DNA of 64,000 nt from Candidatus Electrothrix communis (GTDB lineage Bacteria; Desulfobacterota; Desulfobulbia; Desulfobulbales; Desulfobulbaceae). Position 1 is the stretch's first letter; each line of letters begins with the position of its first letter. Below are positions 9,621-17,075 of the stretch, one piece after another. The position numbers were made by a program, and so were the translations under genes. The DNA is taken from positions 985,572 to 1,049,571 of the forward strand of contig CP130629.1 of NCBI GenBank assembly GCA_030644725.1, read 5' to 3'. The notes beneath the pieces were generated by a model. That model saw nothing but the letters and a program-made list of their open reading frames with translations, had not been told where the DNA came from and searched no databases.

Positions 9621-11335
9621 GTTGGTTCCACCCTGTCGAAGTAATGGAGGCCGTCGGTTGCCTGGGGGAGTTTTTCTGGATTTTTCAAAGCCTCTGGATT
9701 GTCTGCAAAATCTGGATTCATATCAATGATAGCCTCTATTGCAGTATTAAAATCGGTATCCAGCTGATCTATTAAATGTTGCTTCAGGTAACGGGGGACT
9801 GATGTAGTAGCATTAAGCTGCTTTATAATTTCATCTTTCAAATCGGTTAAATTATCATACACGACACCTCCGATTTTAATTTCAGCAGTGATTGCAGCTT
9901 CAAGTCCGGCCTCAAAGTCAGGGCCGTATACGTCCAGGTCAGCTGCCATATCAGTGTCAACAGCCAAGCTCGGCAGAATGCAGATCTTCAGTTTCAAAAG
10001 GAACCAAAGGTTGAAGACAAAAACCACAATGGGAAGGAAAAGGCGCAGGACAAAGAAAGCAACGATCGTAATCAGGGGAATGCTGAAAAAGCAGATCTGT
10101 CCTGAATTTTCTCTATACTGGTCATCAGAGGGTTTGATCTCGTCCTTAGTCAAGTTACCGCTGTCGCTTTCTGGTTTTAACATAGAGCCGAATGGTGAGT
10201 TGATCCGCACGTTTAAGCCCTTACCAGCTGGCCCCCTGAAGGCCTGGGCCTTCAGGTCGTTTATATTAGGTAATTGAATATTGATCGGCGTATGGCCGCA
10301 ACCGTCCAGATCCGTAAAAGCGGCCAGCTTATAGCCCTCTGTGGCCTCACTCCAGATAATCTCTCCGGGACAGTCGGCCCGCTCGGATTTCTTGGGACAG
10401 CCCTCTTTATGGCGGCGGACAAAGCAGCGGACCGAATAGCTGTGCTCGTTCTCGAATTTAGGATTACCCTGCGCATCAAAATCACCGCTGGAGGTGGGCA
10501 CCACCCCGAAATAGAGGGTTCTGTTCTGTCCAGTATGTTTTTTATCCGCAGGATCAGGGATCAGGGGGTAGAGGGGGAAAATCGCCTCGTCCTTTTCAAG
10601 GATATTTGCGGGTGTTTCTTTATCCTCAGTCAATTTCGTCCAGGAACCGCTTTCTTTCAGGTCCTTATTTGCCTGCCATTTTTGGGTAACGGCCTCTGAT
10701 TGATAACGAGAGAGTAATCGTTCCAGCTTTCTTTTTTTCCCAGCATACTCCTTTTGGAGTTCCTGGAGTTTTTTACAGAGGGCATTCTCACCAGCTAGTT
10801 GCAGCTTTTGAGCTGGCTGACTAGAGAATGATTGTGCTTGGCACTTGAACTTATGAAGTACTTGTTGTTTTGAGAGGATTCTTCCTATTCTCACCGTAAG
10901 ACGGCGACATTCCGCCTTGAGCAATGCAATGTTTTTTTGATCGGCAGAATCGATATGCGTCCATCTCCGGCGCACCACAAAACCAGCCTCGCAGACCTGA
11001 TCACGGGCCACTGGGGGAGAGCCCGGAGCCTGACAGTGCAGTTCGCAGACCACCAAGTAAAAGCGGCTGTGGCTGTCAAGAAAGAGTTTCAGAGCATCAC
11101 CCGGTTGGCGGGTGGGCGGGGAGACCGGCGCATAGATGCTGTTATTATTGATCCGGTCGATAAAATCCTCTTCAATAAATTTCAGCGACTTCTGCGGTTC
11201 TTTGAGAAACCGGTTCACAAAATCCGCAGAGGCATATTTCTGGAGGATCGGACGGCTGCCGTGCTCTGCCGGACCTCCGATGCTTTCCTGCCGGTACCAG
11301 GGACCACCCAGTTTCCAGGGATATTTTCTCTTCAT
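9617..11335 (-). CDS. Conserved eCIS protein with a long hydrophobic segment, function unknown
   Basis: The product is 572 aa and I cannot name a family. The N-terminal part (YPWKLGGPWYRQESIGG, and later LYLVVCELHC-like strands) is followed by a coiled coil rich in Lys, Leu and Gln at about residues 140-225. A Cys-containing middle follows (VRCFVRRHKEGCPKKSERADCPG). At about 414-455 there is a stretch of some 40 hydrophobic residues, with FSIPLITIVAFFVLRLFLP at its start. It could span a membrane once or twice. An acidic, helical C-terminus follows. It lies between the spike gene and gp25, where other clusters carry baseplate or tip parts. It could anchor the particle to a membrane or plug the spike; both are inference. 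Confidence 0.7.
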   Translation of the reverse strand: MKRKYPWKLGGPWYRQESIGGPAEHGSRPILQKYASADFVNRFLKEPQKSLKFIEEDFIDRINNNSIYAPVSPPTRQPGDALKLFLDSHSRFYLVVCELHCQAPGSPPVARDQVCEAGFVVRRRWTHIDSADQKNIALLKAECRRLTVRIGRILSKQQVLHKFKCQAQSFSSQPAQKLQLAGENALCKKLQELQKEYAGKKRKLERLLSRYQSEAVTQKWQANKDLKESGSWTKLTEDKETPANILEKDEAIFPLYPLIPDPADKKHTGQNRTLYFGVVPTSSGDFDAQGNPKFENEHSYSVRCFVRRHKEGCPKKSERADCPGEIIWSEATEGYKLAAFTDLDGCGHTPINIQLPNINDLKAQAFRGPAGKGLNVRINSPFGSMLKPESDSGNLTKDEIKPSDDQYRENSGQICFFSIPLITIVAFFVLRLFLPIVVFVFNLWFLLKLKICILPSLAVDTDMAADLDVYGPDFEAGLEAAITAEIKIGGVVYDNLTDLKDEIIKQLNATTSVPRYLKQHLIDQLDTDFNTAIEAIIDMNPDFADNPEALKNPEKLPQATDGLHYFDRVEPT

Positions 11336-11347
11336 CAGCGGCCTCTC

Positions 11348-12010
11348 TTACCAGACATTACCGGCACCTGGGGTATACATGGGCGAACTGACCCCGACGC
11401 TGGCGTTTAAGGTGGTGCAGTTGATCATCCCGTCAAAGGTCGCCACCGGTACATGGACATTCATGGCTGCTGCGCTGACCTCCACGGTGGCGTTGGCCTG
11501 GATCTCGATCTGGCCGGAAGCAGTGAAACGAACGATTGCCCCGTCAGAATGGGTCAGGGTGACGGTCCGGGCTCCCTCATCCATTTCCAGCTTATGGCCT
11601 CTCTCAGTGGACAGGGTAATCCGGGCCGCACCTTTGCTGTCATCAAATTCCAGGATACTGCCGGAACGGGTCTTGATCACCCGTTTATTATTGGCCTTTT
11701 CCGGCTTCACCGGCAGGGCCTCCTGACCGTTCCAGCAGGCCCCGACAATATAGGGGCGGTGCAGGTTGCCTGCCTCAAAGGCCACCACCACCTGGCTATC
11801 AATCTCGGGCAGGGTGAGGAAGCCCTGATCCTTGTCGGCATAGGGAGAGAGCAGGGTGGCCCAGGCCCGGACATCTTTTTCGCTGTCCGTGCCCAGCCAG
11901 GGGAACTTGACCTCCACCCGACCCAGGTTGTCCGGGTCAACGATATCGGTGACTATGGCCGGGTAGACCCCGTAGTATTGCTGCCTGCCGCCGTCAGGGT
12001 TGCTGTTCAT
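11348..12010 (-). CDS. Spike/baseplate assembly protein V, gp5/VgrG-like (Pvc8-type spike)
   Basis: The product is 220 aa. It has an OB-fold N-terminus with the gpV/VgrG signature: YYGVYPAIVTDIVDPDNLGR, VEVKFPWLG, WATLLSPYADKDQG and EIDSQVVVAFEAGNLHRPY. A short beta-helix-like C-terminus follows, with alternating hydrophobic and polar residues (KLEMDEGARTVTLTHSDGA). It ends in SSPMYTPGAGNVW. The companion hub domain (gpD) is encoded separately at 17076-18170, whereas VgrG proteins fuse the two. I see no separate PAAR gene, so the tip may be formed by this C-terminus or by another protein. The next gene, at 9617-11335, starts 12 bp after this one ends. Confidence 0.92.
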   Translation of the reverse strand: MNSNPDGGRQQYYGVYPAIVTDIVDPDNLGRVEVKFPWLGTDSEKDVRAWATLLSPYADKDQGFLTLPEIDSQVVVAFEAGNLHRPYIVGACWNGQEALPVKPEKANNKRVIKTRSGSILEFDDSKGAARITLSTERGHKLEMDEGARTVTLTHSDGAIVRFTASGQIEIQANATVEVSAAAMNVHVPVATFDGMINCTTLNASVGVSSPMYTPGAGNVW

Positions 12011-12045
12011 TGCGTCCTGTTTTTTGCATGAATTTATCCTTTAGA

Positions 12046-12128
12046 GTAGGTTGTGGGTGAGCTTGCGAACCCCAACATATCCTCTCGCCGGTTTTTTGTT
12101 GGGGTTCGTGTCCCTCACCCCAACCTAC
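12046..12128. repeat. 83-bp RAYT-associated inverted repeat, copy 1
   Basis: Starts GTAGGTTGTGGGTGAGC and ends CCCTCACCCCAACCTAC, so its two ends are inverted repeats of about 17-30 bp around a central unpaired part. Two further copies of exactly the same 83-bp length lie at 12807-12889 and 13464-13546. It separates the spike gene from the mazF gene. Confidence 0.85.
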
Positions 12129-12141
12129 CGGGTTATCGAGC

Positions 12142-12474
12142 CTAGAGTGCAAAAAGTTCCTGGAGACAGTTGGTTATTTCCACCTGTGTGCTTTTGGAAA
12201 GCCCGCCCAGTTTTTTAATCAATCTTGATTTATCCACTGCCCGCATCTGATCCAACAAGATCAAGCCCTTCTTGTCATGAAAGGTGCATTGAATCCTGGT
12301 GGGAAAGTTAAACCCCTTGGACGTCATGGGAGCAATAAGGGCTGTTTTTAATGCCGACATCTCATCCGGCGACAGAACAACGCAGGGTCTGGTTTTTTTA
12401 ATCTCCGAGCCTTGGGTCGGGTCTAATTGAACCAGCCAGATTTCGAAACGGTGAATGCTTTGTTTTTTCACCAT
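12142..12474 (-). CDS. mazF: Type II toxin, MazF/PemK-family endoribonuclease
   Basis: The product is 110 aa, the usual size. It carries the PemK/MazF pattern: RFEIWLVQLDPTQGSEIKKT, RPCVVLSPDEM, a central ALIAPMTSKG, and GLILLDQMRAVDKSRL. Family members cleave mRNA at short sequences and are held in check by the antitoxin encoded just upstream. The ATG lies inside the last codons of the antitoxin gene (7-nt overlap, GAATGGTGA), so translation is coupled. It is unusual to find such a module inside an eCIS operon. It is bracketed by 83-bp repeats, which points to insertion as a cassette together with the neighbouring transposase gene. Confidence 0.92.
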   Translation of the reverse strand: MVKKQSIHRFEIWLVQLDPTQGSEIKKTRPCVVLSPDEMSALKTALIAPMTSKGFNFPTRIQCTFHDKKGLILLDQMRAVDKSRLIKKLGGLSKSTQVEITNCLQELFAL

Positions 12475-12722
12475 TCCCAGTCCTCATCAGCCGTCAGGGG
12501 AGCATCCAGCCACTCCTGATCAGCATTATCTGCGTTCCCGGACTGAAGGGCCTTGTCAAATTGCTCCTTCCATCCCTGTCTTGGCTGTTTCATGGGCCGA
12601 ATCAACAGGCCTTCATCAATCACCTTAAAGACCAGATTCTTCCCTTTTAGGTGTGCCTGTTCGATAAGCGCCTTGGGAATCCGCACTCCTAAGGAATTTC
12701 CTACTCTGATTAACGTTGTCAT
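12468..12722 (-). CDS. mazE: MazE-family antitoxin, AbrB-type DNA-binding N-terminus
   Basis: The product is 84 aa. The first 45 residues have the swapped-hairpin AbrB/MazE pattern TLIRVGNSLGVRIPKALIEQA, shown here without its first Thr; the key motif is GNSLGVRIPK. The C-terminal half is acidic and poorly ordered (DNADQEWLDAPLTADEDWEW), as is usual for the part that wraps the toxin. The 3' end overlaps mazF by 7 nt. A 17-bp inverted repeat 25 bp upstream is a likely autoregulatory operator. Confidence 0.92.
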   Translation of the reverse strand: MTTLIRVGNSLGVRIPKALIEQAHLKGKNLVFKVIDEGLLIRPMKQPRQGWKEQFDKALQSGNADNADQEWLDAPLTADEDWEW

Positions 12723-12747
12723 ATTGTCCTCTGTTTTGCAATTTATA

Positions 12748-12764
12748 TAATTACATTGTAATTA
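12748..12764. promoter_or_regulatory. Candidate mazEF operator (inverted repeat)
   Basis: TAATTACA-T-TGTAATTA is a perfect 8-1-8 inverted repeat starting 25 bp upstream of the mazE start codon in an A+T-rich stretch. MazE-type antitoxins bind such palindromes in their own promoters. The assignment is inference from position and symmetry. Confidence 0.5.
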
Positions 12765-12806
12765 CAAATAAGGTGACTGTCAAACGCTGTTACTGTTGCA
12801 AAGGAT

Positions 12807-12889
12807 GTAGGTTGGCGGTGAGCCTGCGAGCTCCAACGTCTCCTCATCGTTGTTTTTTGTTGGGGTTCGTGTCTCTCACCCCAACCTAC
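12807..12889. repeat. 83-bp RAYT-associated inverted repeat, copy 2
   Basis: Starts GTAGGTTGGCGGTGAGC and ends TCTCACCCCAACCTAC. It overlaps the stop codon of the RAYT gene by a few bases, so the transposase gene is flanked directly by this copy and by copy 3. Confidence 0.85.
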
Positions 12890-13422
12890 GGTTCACCGAA
12901 ATTTCCGTTATCCGGCTCGGCGGCCCATCCCTTGTCGTACATGCCCTGTTCCACATATCGGTGAAAGGTGGAATACGGCCATTGGGCAACGGCCTGGACA
13001 TAACCGTGTTTCACCGGGTTGTAATGGACATAGTCCAGATGGGTTGCGTAATCTTTTTCATCATGGATCAGGTGTTCCCAAAAGCGGCGTTGCCAGATGC
13101 CCCGTTCTCCCTTGCTGATCCGACTTTTGCTGCGTTGTTCATCGGCAGGGATGCAACGGGAAAAACCCGCCTTGATCAAGGCCCAGCGTGTGGAAAAATC
13201 CGCATCGCCTTCCGGTAATGTCCATACCGCATGGAGATGATCGGGTAGCACCACCATCGCGTCAATACGGAACGGGTGGTCGGTCAACACCTTGCGCACG
13301 GCGTTGCGCAGGTCGTCAATGTGATCAACCAGCAATGTTCGTTTTCGTTCCGCAAGGTTGACGGTGAAGAAATAGGTTCCGCCCGGCACCTTGGCCCGCC
13401 GATAGCGCATGTGCCCCTCCAT
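12886..13422 (-). CDS. REP-associated tyrosine transposase (RAYT, Y1/HUH family)
   Basis: The product is 178 aa. It shows the Y1 transposase pattern: an HUH-type HLHAVW motif (DAMVVLPDHLHAVWTLPEGD), FSTRWALIKAGFSR, GERGIWQRRFWEHLI and the tyrosine region DYVHYNPVKHGYV, with WPYSTFHRYV after it. RAYTs act on single-stranded palindromic REP sequences and are thought to spread them. Here the gene is flanked by two 83-bp palindromic elements, the arrangement expected of a functional source element. An alternative start lies at 13410 (MRYRRA). Partial copies of the element occur elsewhere in the eCIS cluster. Confidence 0.93.
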   Translation of the reverse strand: MEGHMRYRRAKVPGGTYFFTVNLAERKRTLLVDHIDDLRNAVRKVLTDHPFRIDAMVVLPDHLHAVWTLPEGDADFSTRWALIKAGFSRCIPADEQRSKSRISKGERGIWQRRFWEHLIHDEKDYATHLDYVHYNPVKHGYVQAVAQWPYSTFHRYVEQGMYDKGWAAEPDNGNFGEP

Positions 13423-13463
13423 ATCATTCCGTCTTCCGTATCACGCAACACTGCATAATTTTC

Positions 13464-13546
13464 GTAGGTTGCGGGTGAGCGGAGCGAACCCCAACATTTC
13501 CGAATTACCTCATGATTGTTGGGATTCGTGCCTCACCCCAACCTAC
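13464..13546. repeat. 83-bp RAYT-associated inverted repeat, copy 3
   Basis: Starts GTAGGTTGCGGGTGAGC and ends GCCTCACCCCAACCTAC. Its left-hand neighbour is the RAYT gene; its last bases overlap the stop codon region of the DUF4157 gene at 13543, so the insertion may have altered that protein's C-terminus. Confidence 0.85.
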
Positions 13547-15350
13547 CGGACTGAAGATTGGCCTTGGGTAGAGTGAGGAGCTACGTCAAACACTTCTCTT
13601 ACAGCGAGTTTAGTAATAAATGTCAATAAACGACTGATGAAAACAATGCGTGGGTCGGCAACGCCTGCAGGAAAAAGACGTTTTCCTGTGGATGAAGCCA
13701 GAAAACTTTGTAAACCGATACTCTTCCCCATCTGTAGTAAGCCTTCGGTATGCTGCGCACCGACGGTAGCGTCTGTTTGGGTATTAGAAACCTGTGCGCG
13801 GATGGCACCAACAATTGTTCCATAAAGTGCTAGTACGGCTTGCTGTTTTCCAAAATTTTTCCATGTCTGCAATTTTACAATTTGTTTGGAAAATAATGGA
13901 GCTGGCCACTGATTTATAACCGATTTTGCTACTGAGTAAGATATGACACCCATGATATAATCAAAACCGACGGATCCCCAGTTATATCGTTCCCACTCTG
14001 CACCATGTTCCATTGCTTGTGTCGCTAAATTAGCAGCTGCACTGGTTCCACCCGCTATAAGTCTAGTACCGCTAAATAACCAACGTATTGTACCTGCTGC
14101 TCCGCCAGCACCGACTACAGCAGCACCAAAAACTAACGGCGCAGCCATATTAACAGCATTTCCAAGAGGCACCCAATGCTGGCTTCTTTGAGCTGCTTCA
14201 CGAAATGCATCTATATTAGCACCATAGAGATTAATCTTGTATCTGTTTAAATCATCATCCATCCAATATAGAATATTAGGTCCTTCAGGAGATCCCAAAA
14301 AGTATCTTCCATGAAAATCAGGATACTTTTTCCCAATAACCCATTCTTGTCCAAAACGATCTTGAACCGTTTGTCCTGCGGAAGATGTTATTATACTGAC
14401 CCAATTTTTTATACCTTCCTGCTCTTTTTTTGCATCTGGAAACCCTAACGCTTTTTGAGCAAGATACTTTAATTCTTCATTACTAGTAGGGACCTCATTA
14501 TCTTTCTGCTCTATATACTTTTGTATTTCATTATGTTTTTTTATCAAACTGCGAGTAAGATCACAGCTTGGATTTTCTCTCTCCTCCTCAAAGGTTGCCT
14601 GAATATCAGAAACAGCAGTATCCCGCTTATCTTCATCCTCCTCCTGTCGTTGTAAAAAAAAATCCGATAGTTGTCTTGTTGCAGATAAAAGATCTCCTTG
14701 TTTTTCTAAATGTCGGGCCATTGACCGTTCAACAGGTGAATTCGTTTGCTGAGTTACGTGTACAAGCTCATGTCCCACCAACCGCCGCCCCTCATTACTC
14801 CCCGGCGAATACTCCCCGCCCCAAACACCACATCCCGCCCAACCGTATACGCCCGAGCATTCACCGCCCGAGCCGACTCCGCTGCCTGTCCGTCCGTATG
14901 CACCCGCACCCCGCTGAAGTCCTGCCCAAACCTCGGTTCCATAAAGCTGCGCGTCCCTGCATCCAGGGGTTGGCCTGACGAGGAGAGCACGTTATTGATC
15001 AATGGATGATCAACCTGCCCACGGGTCTCTCCACCTCCCGCAGGCTTGGTCTGAATCTTCAGCTCCTCATCCCCGCACCGGGAATCATCAGCAAAAGGTC
15101 AGGACGGTTTACGCCGGATGCTGGGCTCCGGCATCCGCATAACCTGCTCCGCCACCTGATCAGCCTCCTGCTCATACTTATCCCCCGGCGACCCGATCTT
15201 CAGCTTAGCCTGCACAGGGGGCACACTGGTCGCCAGCTGATGCCAGAGAGGATTGATCGGCGAGGGCGGAGTTTCTTCCGGCTTCCTCTGTACTGCTTTC
15301 CCTTTGTCCGCCTCATCCTTGGAGACTTCATGTCGTTTTGCAGCTAACAT
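13543..15350 (-). CDS. eCIS-core DUF4157 protein, copy 1; candidate selenoprotein with a 1-nt frameshift
   Basis: Three pieces make one gene. The first, from ATG 15350, ends at TGA 15099-15101 (codon 84). The frame continues without another stop through PFADDSRCGDEELK to GRDVVFG. A run of four C at 14814-14817 then shifts the frame; copy 2 has five. With one base restored the whole is 603 codons. The eCIS-core domain includes VRVHTDGQAAESARAVNARA and a HExxH motif in GHELVHVTQQ. The C-terminal 400 residues have an acidic helical part, then a Gly/Ala-rich hydrophobic block (VVGAGGAAGTIRWLF) and end in FDVAPHSTQGQSSVR. DUF4157 proteins are tied to eCIS loci and are thought to be cargo or its processing partners. 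Real frameshift, pseudogene and assembly error are all possible. Confidence 0.75.
15069..15101 (-). promoter_or_regulatory. Candidate UGA/SECIS recoding site, copy 1
   Basis: The TGA codon is at 15099-15101. A hairpin follows at 15085-15069 in the transcript direction: AUUCCCG pairs with CGGGGAU (one G-U pair) around the loop GUG. The loop starts 20 nt after the UGA and begins with G, which agrees with the published general form of bacterial SECIS elements (short loop, G in one of its first two positions, 16-37 nt spacing). The same hairpin follows the TGA of copy 2. Confidence 0.5.
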
Positions 15351-15375
15351 TTGTGTTTTTCTCTCACAGATTAGA

Positions 15376-15439
15376 GCTGGTGGTGGGCAGAGTGAAGCAC
15401 AACCTATACACGTTGGGGTTCATGTCTCTCCCAACCTAC
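15376..15439. repeat. Degenerate RAYT-associated repeat between the DUF4157 genes
   Basis: The right half, GTTGGGGTTCATGTCTCTC followed by CCAACCTAC, matches the 83-bp element; the left half is decayed. It fills most of the gap between the two DUF4157 genes. Confidence 0.55.
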
Positions 15440-15447
15440 CGGGCTGG

Positions 15448-17061
15448 TTAAAAACGGGTTGAAACGCCAACCACTAGAATATTTTGATTTCCAATAATAT
15501 CATAGAGATTTTTTAAAATGATCCCGAGATCAACTTGCTTGCCAGTATATTGAGCCTGTATAGTGGAAGACACACCTGTCATAATTTGCTTGTCAGAAAA
15601 TCCATATCCAACAAGTGCGCCTCCAAGAACATCTACGTAAATGCGCGGTGTGATTCTTGTAAGTCTCAATCCTGCTTCTCCTGTTAAAGAGATATTTTGT
15701 TTTGTGCCAGCAATAACGCCAGTACCTATTTTGAAAACAGGACTCCACAATCCAAAAATACGTTTGTTACTTAGAAGATAGGATGAGTAACCTACATAAA
15801 ACTGCGGTTTCCCTTGAGCTAAGGCAACTCCGCCGCCTATCTCCTGTCCGCCTTCGGTTGATTTTGACTGAGAGAGTGCTTTCAGCCCTGCTTTGGCTAC
15901 CGTATTGAGACTTGAGAGAAAAGAACAAAGGATCGTTTCTGTATGTTCTTTAGCACGTTCCCAGCCTTGGGTATTTTGGGAAGGATCATCTGTATTCCAT
16001 TTTTTCTGAGCATCTTTTGGATCAAATTCGCGAGAATGGCCCTCTCCTGGTAATCCTTCATAATGTGCACCCCGATCTTGACCAACGTGAAGTCCATAAC
16101 CAAGTTCAAGAAGCGGTTGATCGGAAATGCCCTGATCATTTGCCAAGTTGAGAGCTTTCGATATGTACTCATTTGTTTTTGTTGCATTAATAGATGTTCT
16201 GTTTTGGTATTTATACAAATTAGCTTCACCATGGTTTGGCGCTTCCTTTTCATCTAATAGATATTTTACTGGTTGTGCTAAAATTGGTATTTTTGAACCA
16301 AGGTACCATGAAAAGTTACGTGCCCTTATGTCCATTTCTCCTGCAAAATAAGCAAGATTTTCTGTGGCACTCTGACTAAAATAATCTTTAAATTTTGTTG
16401 AAATTACGTGGCGAGTAAGGTTAGCATGGTTTGCAGCTGTCCAACGGTGGATAATGGTTGTTGTTTTTTGCCCCACATGCGCCAACTCATGCGCCATCAA
16501 CCGCCGCCCTTCACTACTCCCTGACACATACTCCCCCTCCCCAAACACCACATCCCGCCCAACAGTATACGCCCGCGCATTCACCGCCCGAGCCGACTCC
16601 GCCGCCTGCCCATCCGTATGCACCCGCACCCCGCTGAAGTCCTGCCCAAACCTCGGCTCCATAAAGCTCCGCGTCCCTGCATCCAGCGGCTGCCCTGACG
16701 AGGACAGCACGTTATTGATCAACGGATGGTCAACCTGCCCACGGGTCTCTCCACCTCCCGCAGGCTTAGTCTGAATCTTCAGCTCCTCATCCCCGCACCG
16801 GGAATCATCGGCAAAAGGTCAGGACGGTTTACGCCGGATGCTCGGCTCCGGCATCCGCATAACCTGCTCCGCCACCTGATCAGCCTCCTGCTCATACTTA
16901 TCCCCCGGCGACCCGATCTTCAGCTTAGCCTGCACACGGGGTACACTGGTCGCCAGCTGATGCCAGAGAGGATTGATCGGCGCAGGCGAAGCATCAGGCT
17001 TCTTTTGCACCACCTTCCCCTTATCCGCCTCAGCAACCTCATGTCGTTTCGCAGCAAGCAT
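15448..17061 (-). CDS. eCIS-core DUF4157 protein, copy 2; candidate selenoprotein effector
   Basis: The gene starts at ATG 17061 (MLAAKRHEVAEADKGK). It meets TGA at 16819-16821 (codon 81) and continues in frame to 15448, giving 537 aa if the TGA is read as selenocysteine. The domain order is a Lys/Pro-rich N-terminus, DKYEQEADQVAEQVMRMPEP, the UGA, PFADDSRCGDEEL, and the DUF4157 core with HELAH (HExxH) at about 191-195. Next comes a helical domain with HVGQDRGAH at 325-333 (H-x3-D-x3-H) followed by GEGHSREFDPKD. The last 130 residues alternate polar and hydrophobic strands and end in STRF, like a small beta-barrel. The His/Asp cluster resembles zinc-dependent phospholipase-type folds. A lipase or membrane-active payload is inference only. 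Confidence 0.8.
16789..16821 (-). promoter_or_regulatory. Candidate UGA/SECIS recoding site, copy 2
   Basis: TGA at 16819-16821 is followed by the same AUUCCCG/GUG/CGGGGAU hairpin (16805-16789) at the same distance as in copy 1. Between the TGA and the hairpin the two copies differ at one base (GCT against GCC, both Ala), which is outside the stem. Confidence 0.5.
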
Positions 17062-17075
17062 CTACATCCCCCCAG

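Noticed and set aside
14754-15002. The 82-codon open frame and the frames at 15099-15350, 16819-17061 and 15448-16722 as separate small genes
   Set aside because: They are pieces of two DUF4157 genes separated by an in-frame TGA and, in copy 1, a one-base shift. The linking codons show only synonymous change between copies.
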